Shown here: piece by piece, positions 34,005 to 45,639 of the stretch
Position numbering within the stretch: the first letter of the stretch is position 1
Layout: every line of letters begins with the position of its first letter
DNA from: Aegilops tauschii subsp. strangulata
Lineage: Eukaryota > Streptophyta > Magnoliopsida > Poales > Poaceae
Reading direction: 5' to 3'
DNA: 64,000 nucleotides
Assembly: GCF_002575655.3 (NCBI RefSeq)
Contig: NC_053041.3
Span: forward strand, 119,752,318-119,816,317
Notes under the pieces: generated by a model
The model's database searches: none
Told to the model about the DNA's origin: nothing
What the model saw: only the letters and a program-made list of their open reading frames with translations
Made by a program: the position numbers and the translations under genes

Positions 34005-35345
34005 CTTGCCACCCAGGTGGTGATCTAGGCTTGTGAAGGGCCTATGTAGATAGACAGGCTTCGTCAAGCCTTCTTTCTTCTAGTGTCTGTACCCAGACAG
34101 TTTGCTTCCGCATGTGCTTGTATGATTGTATGACTTGAGTGTTGGGTCATGCGACCCCTACCTGTATGAACAAGTTATGTAAGGCTCTCCGGAGCCCCTT
34201 AAATACAGTACTTGAGTTGTAGAGTTTTGTTGTGATGCCATGTTGTATTCGCGCATATCGAGCATATTGTGTGTATGTTTGAAATGCTTGGTATGTGTGG
34301 GATCCGACAATCTAGTTGTCTATCTTTAGCAGCCTCTCTTATGGGGAAATGTAGTCTGGTGCCTCCTTGAGCCATAGTAGTCCGCTACAGCCCGGTTCAC
34401 CGGAGTCCTGCTAGCCCAGCACTACTGCTCTGGACACTTGACTGGCCGGCATGTGAGTCATATCGTTCCTGTGTCTGTCCCTTCGGGGAAATGTCACACG
34501 GTTACATCCGGAGTCCTGCCTAGCCTGCTACAGCCCGGGTTCCCGGAGTCCTGTTAGCCCAGTGCTACAACCCGGATTCACACGCTGCTGACCGACATGT
34601 TCGATGTTGATTCATGTATGCCTGTCCCCATACGTTAGTGCCGCTTTGGGTTCACGACTAGCCATGTCGGCCCGGGTTCTCTGTCATATGGATGCTAGCG
34701 ACATTGTCATATACGTGAGCCAAAAGGCGCAATCGGTCCCGGGCCATGGTAAGGCGACACCCGTGGGAGTACCGTGCGTGAGGCCGCAATGTGATATGAG
34801 GTGTTACAGGCTAGATCGGTGTGACTTGGAATCGGGGTCCTGACATCAGTATGGAAGTGAACCGAAGCAAAGAACTGAGCCACGATCTCAGGGTCATAAT
34901 CCAGATGAAAAGAGATCACGTCCTCAATGCCAAACTGCTCCACGAGGTCCAAAGCCTCACCAAATTAGTCACGGTGCTTATCCTCCCTCATATGATTCGT
35001 GTCAATCCAGTGCACATCCACGTAGATGTTCTACTTGGCCTTGATCACATCCAGATAGATGAGATTCTGCTGCTTGGTCTAGAACAAATCATTCCCTCTG
35101 AAGTTGGCACGAGGATTCACATAGGGGTTGATCCTCCTTCGAGTGACAAACTCAGCAAGTGGTATCTCATCCATGCCCATGGAGGGATCCTTGTTCTTGG
35201 TGGCGGTGGTCTTGGTTCTGCGTTGGGGGGCATTGGAGCCCTCTGGAGCTTCATCTTAGTTGTGCAGACGCTTGGAGCATGTGTCACGGCTGGGATTGGA
35301 ATGGCGTGCAGGGGCACCGGAGCCACCACCTCTCACACAAAACAA

Positions 35346-36653
35346 AAAAATAAGCAAGAGAAGCGAGAAGGATCAATGCAAAGACCACAACAAAACAGGT
35401 GAAACAAGTAGAATTCGCACTTGGTAATTGCCACTTGGGAGATTTGACAACAACGGTAGTACCGCATGGGTGCGCGGTACTAAAATTTTAGTGCTGCTCC
35501 TAGCCACTGGGTAGTACCGTGTCTCGGAGCGGCAATAGAATTTTAGTGCCGCGCCTCACGCGGTAATACCGCTCCTGAGGAGCGGTAGTACCGTACGAGC
35601 GGTAGTACCGCACCGGAGATGCGGTAGTACTGCACGGTATCAGATCCGAATCCTCAACTGGATCTGAGCACAACCGTGACAACGAAGCGGTACTACGGTT
35701 GATCAAATCTACCACGGGGCAACATATCAAGTACAATGTCTACGCATTACTACTCTCCTACATCCTACTCTTGCAAAGATTTGGCCTAAAATCTCAAGAA
35801 CAACATGCATCCCCCCAAAAACCTAGAAGCGAAAGAACGAACCAAAGAGAGAGGAATTTGGGGAGAAACCTTGTTCCATGGCAAGAGGAAATGGTGGGGA
35901 ACGATCCCACCGGATGGAAAGCAAGGAGAGCGGACGGAGACTGAGATCCGGCGAGGGTCTCCGGTGCTGTTCTTGAGCAGGAGAGAGAGAGACGGTGTGG
36001 GGAGAAAGAGTTGAATGGGTATGAGGGAGTTGGAACTCCCCCTGCCCGCTCTTAACCCCCATGCGCTCTCGACTGCATGGTAGTACCGCGTGTCATCGCA
36101 GTAGTACCGCCTGGGTGGAAGTACCGCTCCCCCAGGCGGCAGTAAAAAATTACTGTCGTGCTGGGTGCGGTAGTACCGGGCGCAGCTCCTGTGGTAGTAC
36201 CGTGGCAAGCCGCGGTAGTACAGTGTGCTCAAGAAAATGCAAGTTTCAAAAACAGAGAAGACCAAAAATTCGTTTGCAAAACAACCTTCAAGCGAACGGA
36301 CACACCAAAACACTGACACGCGAGACGACACACACAAGCTCGGCACGAAGAAAGGGAGACAAGAGACAACAAGGACTAAAATATGCAACACAACCTCTCC
36401 AAAGAGAGGGCAGTGGCCGGAGCCACCTATGTTTGAGTCAATTGGTATGGCACCGCGAAGAATTATCCTTGGGCCCATGACCAAAACTCGTCTTTGAGGC
36501 ACAAGTACCATCAACAATGGCTAATGTGAAAGAGTTGATCAATTTATGCATAATGTGGGGAGGGAGAGTTCCTTGAGAGAACAACACTCCCCCGATGTCC
36601 ATGCCTACACCTAAACAAGATAACAAGTTGAGTATGGTGGGGTGTGCAAGGGT
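35346..36653 (-). other. Spacer between pol and envelope-position ORF of element D
   Basis: Two clusters of GCGGTAGTACCGC palindromes (35,453-35,700 and 36,078-36,215) flank a leader-like stretch. The opposite-strand open frames here show no domain. Confidence 0.55.
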
Positions 36654-38890
36654 TCAAGCAACATTGCTCGAATCAATGATATTTAGCTCATGCCTTAACT
36701 CGCGAAATCTTGCTTCATCCAAGGGCTTCATGAAAATATCTGCAAGATTACCATGAGTGTTGACATAGTTGAGCTCGATCTCCCCTCGCCTAATGTGATC
36801 TCGGATGAAGTGATACCGAATCTCAATATGCTTCGTCTTGAAGTGTTGAACCGGGTTGAGAGAAATCTTGATGGCACTTTCATTATCACACCAAAGAGGC
36901 ACTTTGTCACAAACGACACTGTAATCCTCTAAAGTTTGCCTCATCCAAAGAAGTTATGCACAACAACTACTGGCGGCCACATACTCCGCTTCGGTGGACG
37001 AGAGAGACACACAACTCTGCTTTTTGGAAGACCAACTTACCAAAGAGCAACCAAGAAATTGGCACCCTCCGGAAGTGGACTTCCTATCCACTTTGTCTCC
37101 CGCCCAATCGGAATCCAAATATCCTGCAAGCTTGAAGTTTGCACCTCTTGGATACCATAAGATAAAGTTTGGGGTATCAGCCAAATATCGAAAGATTCGC
37201 TTGACTGCCACAAAGTGGCTTTCCTTAGGTGCGGCTTGAAACCGTGCACAAATTCCCACACTCAACATGATATCCGGTCCAGATGCACACAGGTAAAGCA
37301 AGGAGCCAATAATGGAGCGATATACCTTTTGATCCACTGCTTTACCATTGGGATCTATGTCAAGTTGGCATTTGATGGGCATTGGAGTGGAGGTCGGGTT
37401 GACATAACTTAGCTTGAATCTCTTGAGCATGTTTTGAGTATATTTGGCTTGGTTGATGAAGGTTCCTTCTCTTCTTTGCTTGACTTCGAACCCGAGAAAG
37501 AACTTCAACTCTCCCATCGATGACATCTTGAACTCTGAGGTCATGAGAGCAGCAAATTCCTCATTGAAAGCTTTGTTAGGGGAACCAAAGATAATATCAT
37601 CAAAATATAGTTGGCACACAAACAACTCCCCTTTGACCTTCTTAGTAAAAAGAGTGGGGTCGATTTTCCCAACTTCAAATCCACGATCTTGCAACAACTC
37701 GGTAACGTGGTCATACCACGCACGTGGGGCTTGTTTAAGGCCATAGAGTGCCTTATCAAGTTGATACACATGATCGGGGAAGTAGGGATCCTCGAACCCG
37801 TGGGGTTGCTTGACATACACCAACTCATTAATAGGACCATTAAGAAAAGCACTCTTCACATCCATTTGTTGCAACTTAATGTTATGATGAGAAGCATAAG
37901 CAATCAACAAACGAATGGATTCAAGGCGAGCAACGGGAACAAAGTTTTCACCGTAGTCGATACCCTCGACTTGGGAGTAGCCTTGTGCTACCAATCTTGC
38001 CTTGTTGCGAACGATGGTCCCATGAGCATCTTGCTTGTTCTTGAATATCCACTTGGTTCCAATGACATTGTGGTTACCCGTTGGCCTTGTCACCAATCTC
38101 CACACCTTGTTGTACTCGAAGTTGTTGAGTTCTTCATGCATGGCATTGAGCCAATCCGGATCTTCAAGCGCCTCATATGCCTTTTGGGGTTCAACACAAG
38201 AGACAAACGCGTGATGTTCACAATAGTTTGCCAATTGTCTACGAGTGCTTACCCCCTTTTGAATGCTTCCAAGAACATCTTCATTAGATGACCCTTGGCA
38301 GAGGGCTTGGATGCAATCTTGGCGGCACGACGCTCCAATTCCTCCTCGGGGGTGAGTCGAGGAGCGGAAACTTGATCATCTTGAGCGTCGTCTTGCGCTT
38401 GCTCTTGATCTTGAGCTTGCTCTTGATCTTGAACTTGCTCAGATGAGAGAAGTTGACCTTGGGCATCACTTGGTGATTCAACACCATCATGAGGTTGAGG
38501 GCCTTCACTTTGTTCTTAGGAAGTGTGTGGGCCTTGGGTTGGTGATGGCTCCACATGAGTGGAGCATTTTCCTTCTCCTTCGGCCAGAAGGGGTTCCTCA
38601 ATGGGGAGGATAAAACCAACTCCCATTCTTCTTATGGCCAGGGGAGGAATTTCATCACCTACATCACAAGTGCCACTTTGCTCCACTTGGGAGCCGTTAT
38701 TCTCATCAAACTCCATGTTACATGTCTCCTCAATAAGTCCCGTGGACTTATTGAGGACACGGTAAGCATGAGAATTTGTAGCATAACCAACAAATATTCC
38801 CTCTTGAGCTCTAGCCTCAAATTTAGACAAACAAACACCTTTCTTGAGAATGAAACACTTAAACCCGAACACCCGGAAGTACTTGAGGTT
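36654..38890 (-). pseudogene. Copia pol: integrase end, reverse transcriptase, RNase H
   Basis: Integrase C-end: FGFKCFILKKG and EGIFVGYATNSHAYRV (38,872-38,516). A linker rich in QDQEQAQ repeats has TAA at 38,516-38,518 and one slip near 38,290. The RT core (38,234-36,954) shows [38 protein letters not shown], the catalytic box [10 protein letters not shown] (Phe where Val is usual) and STGGCQFLG. RNase H follows: [14 protein letters not shown], a TAA at 36,954-36,956 in place of Gln, then LWCDNESAIKIS and KHIEIRYHFIRDHI, ending at 36,654. The 5' half of pol is missing. At least two stops and one frameshift make it inactive. Confidence 0.9.
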
Positions 38891-39404
38891 GCACTACAAA
38901 AAAAAGACACATCCGTAACATTTTGGGCCGAACGAATTTTTTTTCTGTCATACATATGACACTTCTATGACGATAATTGTGACAAAACCCGGTATCATCA
39001 TAGATGTGGTGGGCTCCTACTTCTATGACAAAAAATCATGACAGAAAATGGGCTTTTCGTCCTGGGCGGGCCGGAGACGCAGCTGCATGACATTCTTTGG
39101 GCCGTCCATGACGGAAAAAACCGTGGTAGAAGCGAGGGCGAGGAAAATTTCGGGGAGTTCCCGGTTACGGTGGGAGGTCGGGGGCCGAGCGATGCGCGTT
39201 TCTCTCGTACACGTACGCGCGTGTGTGCGAGGCGTTGGCTCTAACTAAACCCGAGCGAGGCGTTGGGCTCTAACTGAACCCGAGCGATTGCACTGCAGGC
39301 TCGCGTTACTGAAGTCGAGCGATCGATCGATGGCTGTTAACTGAACCTAATCGAGCGATTCCTTCGCTACTGCTGCTAACTGAAGCCGATCGATGCTGCC
39401 TCTG

Positions 39405-40050
39405 GGACGAACAGTGAGCGTTGGGGGGCGGGGGGTTGGATGAACAGTGAGCGGTGGCGTTGCCTCTGGATGAACAGGACCCCGTGGTGTGGTGGAGGGC
39501 TGGATGAACAATAGACGGTGGAGGGGTGCCCGTGGAGGGGGGTTGAACAGGACCCCGTGGTATGGAGGGCTGGATGAATAGTAGACGGTGGAGGGGTGCC
39601 CGTGGAGGGGTGGTTGAATAGTAGTCGGTGGAGTAGCGCGCGGTGGAGGTTGGATGAACAGGAGCCCGTGGAGGCTGGAGGAGGTCGACGGTAGCCCGTG
39701 GAGGCTGGAGGAGGTCGACGGTGGAGATGAACAGTATCCCATGGAGTCCCGTTTTGCGGTACGCCACACCCCTCCCGATGAACAGGACCCCCGTTTCGAC
39801 CGTAGGAGGTCCGTTTCGTCCGTTTTGCGGTACGCCACACCCCTCCCGATCAACAGGACCCCCGTTTCGACCGTAGGAGGTCCGTTTCATCCGTTTTGCG
39901 GTACACCACACCCCTCCCGATCAACAGGACCCCCGTTTCGACCGTAGGAGGTCCGTTTCCTCCGTTTTGCGGTACGCCACACCCCTCCCGATCAACAGGA
40001 CCCCGTTCCGAACGTAGGAGGTCTGTTTCCTCCATTGTGCGGTACGCCAG
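39405..40050. repeat. Two adjacent minisatellites (about 73-bp and 71-bp units)
   Basis: 39,440-39,660: about 2.5 copies of a roughly 73-bp unit (ACAGGACCCCGTGGT... GACGGTGGAGGGGTGCCC). 39,748-40,050: units starting TCCGTTTTGCGGTACGCC at 39,748, 39,819, 39,890, 39,961 and 40,031 (71, 71, 71 and 70 bp). The open frames here only reflect the repeats. Confidence 0.85.
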
Positions 40051-40059
40051 GCCTCGTTT

Positions 40060-40619
40060 CCATCGCCTGTTCCGTCCAAGCCCTCCCGATGAACACGACC
40101 ACACATTCCATTCCGACCCAGCCGGTTGGCTCCCACGCGTTCCGTTGCCTCCCGATGAACACGATGCATTCCATTGCCTCCCCATGAACACGACGCATTC
40201 CGTTGCCTCCCCATGAACACGACGACGACGACGCTGTTTCTCCGTTCCGACCCAACCATGTCAATGAGCCCTCGCAGTACGTATGCGCGAGTAGGCGTTC
40301 GAGACCCCACCCGTATGTACACATATGTGGCCGTATTTTCTTTCTTGCACCCTGGCCGCTGTACGTACGTGTACATGCTACGTGCGCACCTCTACTACGA
40401 CACGTGCGCGCCTCTACATCCACCAGTATATATGTACGTACACATTCGCGACCAAAATGACAACGCTACGTACGCTTCGACCAGGTGGGTCCCGACTGTC
40501 AGGCAGTTCCTTGCGTGCGAAGATGTAGCTAGTGGGTCCCAGTAGTTAGGGGGCCGAATCTTTTTTTGCCCGGACGCACTTCCTTGCGTGCGAAGGTGTA
40601 GCTGGTGGGTCCCAGCAGT
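40060..40619. other. Gene-free stretch, CCCGATGAACACGA repeats and TACGTACG-rich DNA
   Basis: Short direct repeats (TGCCTCCCCATGAACACGA, 40,145-40,225) are followed by a TACGTACGTGTACATG-rich part. No gene is supported. Confidence 0.4.
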
Positions 40620-42970
40620 CAGGGGGGAAACATTTTTTTGCGAAATACGGTGGCCCGTCCGGTGGGTCCCCGCTGTCAGGTGGAGGAATAATTATTTTGC
40701 GCGTAATAAGGAGGCACTTCCTTGCTGCGGCCGTGGACCCAGCTGTCAGCGTCTCCACGCACAGTACTCTTCCGATGGAAGTCGGTCGTTGACCACATTG
40801 ACCACGCCGCGCCGAGAGCACCGCGGCGGTGGACGACGGCGAAGCCTAGGAAGGGGACGACACGGAGGCAGGGAAGACTCGGCAGTTGTTTCCCACGCGG
40901 AGGGGAGTACGACTGTACGAGGGTTTATTGGTTCGTCTGCCATCGCCGGAGAATAACAGCAGGTCTGGGTGAGTAGAGGGATGGCTAGGCCAGCGATGGG
41001 AGTACGGTGGGGCGGTGAGGCCTGCGCGGCAGCACAGCCGGCCGCGGGGAGGAGGGAGCAGACAGTCCCGCCGGCGCTTGTTTGAGCGGCTGGAGCAGGA
41101 AGAGCAGAGATTGAAGAAGCACGACGGCCGTTTGGATGGACATCCAACAGTCAGTGCTTGTGCGTCAACCATTTTTTTAGGAAAGCCTCAAATCTGTGGA
41201 AAACAGCATACATCCCATCTGCCATTATTTCTGTGCGGTCCGAACTGTTTTTAATCCTGAAATTTCGACTCACATTCAAACTGATTTTAAAAATAAATGT
41301 ATATCAATATAAAATCCAACAAATTCTCCACGCATAAAAATTAATGTAATTTAAAATCTTGAAATGAAAAAAAGATATTTGAAACTAATTGCCGGTTTGA
41401 TGTGTTTTAAAAATGTACAACCCATTTCTCATTACTGATGGGCCATTTTCTCGGCCAGCCGAATGAAAGCTCTCCTCGTCTTGAAAGATTTGCAGCCCAA
41501 CAGGCCTGACAAAGCGACTTACTTGGCAAATCACAAAAAAACTGGGCTGTGGCCGTGGACCCAGCTGTCAGCCTCTCCAAGTACAGTACTCTTCCGATGG
41601 AAGTCGTTCCTTGACCACGTTGACCACGCCGCGCGGAGAGCACCATGGCGGTGGACGACGGCGAGGCCTAGGAATGGGACGACGCGGAGCCGGGGAAGAC
41701 GCAGCAGTGGAAGCCCACGCGGAGAGGATTACGAGGGTTCACTGGTTCGGCTGCGGTGTGAGGCTGCCGTCGCCGCAGGGCCTGGCCAGCGGTGGGAATA
41801 GTAGGGGGCGGTGAGGCCTCTGCGGCAGCACAGCCGGCCACGGGAGGCAGGAGCATGCGGCACGACCAGGGCTGCTCTGGGCGGCTGGAGCAAGAAGACC
41901 AGAGGTTGAAGAAGCACTACGGCCGTTGGATGGACATTGTACGGTCACTGGAGCTATAATCGTTCATATTGACTAAGTTGACAAAGCCCTTCGTCCCCAT
42001 CAACTTAGTAGGCCCACAAGTCAGCCTCCCACCAAGGTGGGTCCCAGCTAGCCGGGGGAGTATTCATTTTTTGTGCGTAATAAGGAGGCACTTCCGGTGG
42101 GTATGAGCTGATAGCGGGGGGAACGTTTTTTTTGCGAAATACGGTGGCCCGTGCGGTGGGTCCCAGCAGTCAAGGGGAAATGATTTTTTTCGCAAAATAC
42201 CGGTGGCCCGTCCGGTGAGTCCCTGCTGTCAGGTGGAGGAATAATTATTTTCCGCGTAATAAGGAGGCACTTCCTTGCGGCTGCCATGGACCCAGCTGTC
42301 AGCCTCTCCACGTACAGTACTCTTCCGATGGAAGTCGGTCGTTGACCACATTGACCACGTCGCGCCGAGAGCACCACGGCGGTGGACGACGGCGAGGCAT
42401 AGGAAGGGGACGACGCGGAGCCAGGCAAGACACGGCAGTGGATGCCCACGCGGAGAGGAGTACGGGCGTTCACTGGTTCGGCTGCGGTGTGAGGCTGCCG
42501 TCGCCGCAGAATAACAGGGGGTGTGGGTGAGTGGAGGGATGGCCTGGCTAGCGGTGGGAGTAGTAGGGGGCGGTGAGGCCTCCGCGGCAGCACAGCCGGC
42601 CACGAGAGGCAGGAGCAGGCGGCATGACCGGCGCTGCTTTGGGCGGCTGGAGCAAGAAGACCAGAGGTTGAAGAAGCACGACGGCCGTTGGATGGACATC
42701 GTACGGTCACTGCAGCTAGAATCGTTTATATTGACTAAGTTGACAAAACCCTTGGTATGTCAACTTTTTTTTTGAATGCATGCAGATTAGCTTAGTAGGC
42801 CCACAGGTCAGCTTCCGAAACGGTGCGCCCCAGATGTCAGGGGGAGGAATCATTTTTTGGGCGGGTGAAGCTAGAATATCCGAGATTGAAGAAGAAGCAC
42901 GGCATCCGTTGGATGGACATCCAATGGCCACTACTGCTAGAACCGTGTGTTGACTATAAGTTGACAAAGC
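40620..42970. repeat. Three direct copies (plus a fragment) of a 0.45-0.6-kb block
   Basis: Blocks around 40,620-41,170, 41,547-41,980 and 42,120-42,755 share GGACCCAGCTGTCAGC, TACTCTTCCGATGGAAGTCG, GGCGGTGGACGACGGC and CGACGGCCGTTGGATGGACA. A fourth fragment is at 42,865-42,970. Each reads open on the minus strand for up to 220 codons, with no domain and different lengths in each copy, so these are not called genes. Confidence 0.8.
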
Positions 42971-43895
42971 CTTGCATACGCGTCAACTCTGTTTTTTTAG
43001 GGGACGCGTCAACTTAGTAAGGCCAGAAGTGTGTGGCAGAGAACTTATAGCCCATTTGAGATTTGTAAGAATGTGTAGCCCATTTTTGAATTCTAATGGA
43101 ATTTACTACAGCCCATTTACAGTTTGTTAAAAGTACAACCCATTTCAACCAACCGTTCAAAACAAAATTCAATAAAATTTCCCACATTTTGATGGGATCC
43201 GAAATATTTTTATCCCAAAATTTCTAGTCAGATTAAATACAATTTCAATATAAATTTATATTACGTAAAAATCCAACGAAACATTGCGCTCGCAACAATT
43301 AATGAAATTAAAATTTTCAATATCCAAAAATAATATTTTATAAAGTAATCACGAGTTTGGTGCATTTTTTTATAGTTACTGCCCGGTTTTTATAATTACA
43401 TCCCATTTATTATTTCTTAAATCCCATTTTCTTGTTAAGCCCAATGCATCCCTCCTAGGAAAGATTTGCAGCCCAGCGGGGCGGAGAATAACAACTTGAC
43501 CTTGCCTGGGTATTCCTAAAAAAAGTATAGCTGGGCTAACCATTTTCAGCTTGAAAAAAATTAATATCTCGGCTGGATATCTGGCCTGGGCTAGACGGGC
43601 CACAGCCCGCCCAGTTAATACCTGCAGCGATGTTTTCATTGTTGTTCAGAGGAGAAAAATTAATATCTGGGCTAAACATCGAAAAAACTCTGCAGTGCTC
43701 ACACCTCAAAACACACAAATACTGCTCGAGCTGCTTGGTCCCAGCTGTCGGCCGCTTCTTGTGCAATTCTCTCGTTTATTGACTACTACATAGGTTGACA
43801 ATGGTGTGGGACCGTGATGTCAGGAAACCAGGAGGAAGCAAAATAAATTATAGTTATATATATATATAATAAGGAGTCACTTGCGTACGTGAGGC
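42971..43895. other. AT-rich gene-free stretch
   Basis: Contains scattered CCCATTT words and a TATATATATATA run near 43,856-43,869. No coding or RNA feature was seen. Confidence 0.4.
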
Positions 43896-43929
43896 TATGG
43901 ACCTGGTGGGTCCCCATTGTCATCCTCTC

Positions 43930-44213
43930 CAAGTAAAGTCATCTCCTCGCCTGTGCGCGCTTTCCGCCCGAAACAGTCAGCGCCGCCCGCCCCGCTTCCC
44001 GGTGCAGGCGATTGCTCCGCCTTCAAACGACACAAGTGCCGTCCGTCCATCTCCCGCCCACATTAATGATACGCGGTTGCCGAGGCGGCTACTTTGGCGC
44101 CACACGTCAGTCCCTCCGCCCGCCCACCATTGCTACATAAACTGCTGCGCCGGCCATAGCCGCAGTCATCCGCATCCGTTCCCTTTCTCCTGTCCACACC
44201 ACTACTGCCCACC
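43930..44213 (+). promoter_or_regulatory. Promoter/5' leader of the 44.2-kb ORF
   Basis: A GC-rich, CpG-containing region with a TATA-like CTACATAAACTG at 44,132-44,143, about 75 bases before the ATG (CCACCATGGCT, good plant context). A 30-bp part (GCGCTTTCCGCCCGAAAC) recurs at about 49,050. Confidence 0.45.
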
Positions 44214-45011
44214 ATGGCTTCCTCGCGCTCCAGCGCTCTTCGGGACGGGCAGACGACGGACCACAAGGAGATGGCAGCCATTGCTGCCGACCGGCTGGCT
44301 AGCAGGCAACCGGAGGACGACGACGTCCCAATGGAGAACATGGTAGTCGACGATACGGCGCCAACCCCCTCCTCCACGCCATCCTCGCCGGTGCATTGCA
44401 CCATGACCATCGGCGAGGCCCGTGCCCAATATATGGACAGGGTGAGGCAGATGCGTGAGGAGCAGTTCCGGGAGGCGTAGGCCGACGCCGCCTACAACCA
44501 CCATCTCGTCCAGGAGCACCTGCAGGCGGAGGAGCAGATCGCCGCGGAGCGGGCGGAGCAGGGGGCGCTGCTCGACTCGTACCGCTCCGCCCGCAAGGAC
44601 CGCCTTGAGCGCTGGCGGTACCGCATGCGGGTGGCGGAGGCTTCGGCCGCCTACAAAGAGGCTAGCAAAGAGGGCGATGAAGTGGGCGAGGCACTGTTTG
44701 GCGAGACCGAGGACGAGGCAGAGGACAATGCCGGCTCCGACGAGTCCCCGCTCCGCTGGCGTCGACGAGGCCCTGCTCCGCCGAGGCCCCGCGGCGCCAA
44801 CAACGAGGCAGAGGACACCGCCGGCTCCGCCGAGGCCCCGCCCCGCCAACAACAAGGCAGAGGACATCGCCAGCTCAGCCAAGGCCACACCCTGCCGGCA
44901 ACGTGGAGGAGGATTTCCACCGCTCTGCTGAGGAGCCGCTCGCCGGCAACAAGACAGAGGACATCGCCGGCTCCGCCGAGGCCGCGCCACACAGAAAACG
45001 AGGAAGAGTAG
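44214..45011 (+). pseudogene. Ala/Glu-rich coiled-coil ORF with one in-frame TAG
   Basis: The ATG at 44,214 is followed by 265 codons in a single frame, broken only by TAG at 44,478-44,480 in the context REEQFREA-stop-ADAAYN, where CAG (Gln) is the likely ancestor. The middle part is Glu/Arg-rich with coiled-coil character (AEEQIAAERAEQGALL, RKDRLERWRYRMRVAEA). The C-terminal part contains degenerate repeats of an acidic unit (NNEAEDTAGSAEAPP) whose DNA copies occur in different frames, so indels have scrambled the tail. I do not recognise the family. High G+C and CpG content contrast with the AT-rich flanks. Confidence 0.5.
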
Positions 45012-45166
45012 AACACGGTAGGTCGCCGCCGCTCGGGTCTAAGTAAGGCCACCGCTGCTACCCTCCGGTTGAAGCCAAGCTAGGCAGGTTGACCATTGAT
45101 GGCCGGTTAGCTTCTTGGCGGCGACGTGGAGTCGGAGAGCTGCGCTGGAGAAGAACGCTGCTTCTA

Positions 45167-45248
45167 CTTAACTGCTGGTGCAGTTGGCTGACTGACATGT
45201 GGGCCCAACAGGCCACATGTCAGTTACGCAACTGCACCTGTAGTTAAG
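45167..45248. repeat. Hairpin downstream of the Ala/Glu-rich ORF
   Basis: CTTAACTGCTGGTGCAGTTG...ACATGTGGGCC pairs with GGCCACATGTCAGTTACGC...AGTTAAG: 39-base arms, about 6 mismatches, loop of about 4 bases. A transcript of the 44.2-kb ORF with a normal 3' UTR would include it. Confidence 0.7.
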
Positions 45249-45513
45249 TCACTGAAGCTTCTGTTCGGCTCAGCGGGACACAGGTGGGTAGCTTTGGTTA
45301 ATTAATTATACCTCCAGCGCACCCCTTTTTAGTTGAAGAATGTATGAAATGTAATGAAATCCGGCATGTTTATATGAAATCCGACCGTGTATGAATGAAT
45401 TTATTTCGATTAGTTCGAATTCCTGTATCACTGGCATTGGATGAACATGCAAAACAATACGTACTAGCATTATTCCCAGGGTGATCACCTCGTTTGCAGC
45501 AGTTTCACATGTA

Positions 45514-45639
45514 CTCCCTCCGGTCCTTTCTAGTCTGCATACAAGTTTTGTCTGCAGTCAAAGTATCTCTACTTTGACCAATCTTATACAAAAAAGTATG
45601 CACTTTCACAATGTGCAAAGCAAAAAGGAACAGAAGGAG
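45514..45639. mobile_element. Stowaway-type MITE, diverged
   Basis: The left end is CTCCCTCCGGTCCTTTCTAG after TA. The right end is AAAAAGGAACAGAAGGAG, an imperfect inverted copy. The right TA is mutated to CA. Confidence 0.7.

Larger units (their letters stand above)
30785..34845 (+). mobile_element. LARD-type solo LTR 1 (4061 bp)
   Basis: Ends TGTCACATCC and GGGGTCCTGACA (TG...CA), with a perfect 5-bp duplication TCAGT (30,780-30,784 and 34,846-34,850). No RT, gag, PBS or second LTR was found, so it behaves as a single very long LTR, like Sukkula-type LARDs in barley (family name from memory). It contains an AT-rich start, a GC-rich block (31,220-32,110), two small acidic exons and GTACTTTGTACTCA-type conserved patches shared with LARD 2. 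Orientation follows those exons and is an inference. Confidence 0.75.
30014..35345 (-). pseudogene. Envelope-position ORF of element D, split by LARD 1
   Basis: The downstream exon-less part (30,784-30,014, about 256 codons) is open: a predicted soluble globular region with many Trp/Phe, then an acidic stretch (DVDEEEDADED) and a Lys-rich end. The upstream part (35,345-34,851) continues the same frame on the other side of the LARD 1 insertion and has stops, for example TAG at 35,079-35,081. It lies between pol and the 3' LTR, where SIRE-lineage elements carry an env-like ORF of uncertain function. No signal peptide or clear membrane segment is seen, so an envelope role is not supported by this copy. 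Confidence 0.6.
27669..38890 (-). mobile_element. Copia retrotransposon D, Maximus/SIRE-like, 3' two-thirds
   Basis: Minus-strand order: integrase C-end, RT and RNase H (38,890-36,654), a non-coding spacer, an ORF at the envelope position (about 35,345-30,014, split by LARD 1), PPT, and 3' LTR (29,367-27,669). The long LTR, GCGGTACTACCGC arrays and extra downstream ORF fit the SIRE lineage (Maximus in Triticeae). The 5' part (gag, protease, most of integrase, 5' LTR) is absent because CACTA II starts at 38,892. Confidence 0.85.

Noticed and set aside
35786..36517. 243-codon minus-strand open frame in the copia spacer
   Set aside because: It runs through GCGGTAGTACCGC arrays, has no domain and its composition follows the repeats.
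39748..40050. Regularly spaced repeats as a possible CRISPR array
   Set aside because: Units are contiguous and nearly identical over their full length, with no unique spacers, in a plant genome; it is a minisatellite.
40746..42710. Minus-strand open frames of 130-220 codons in the triplicated blocks
   Set aside because: Frame and length differ between block copies, no domain is recognised and plus-strand frames are equally open.
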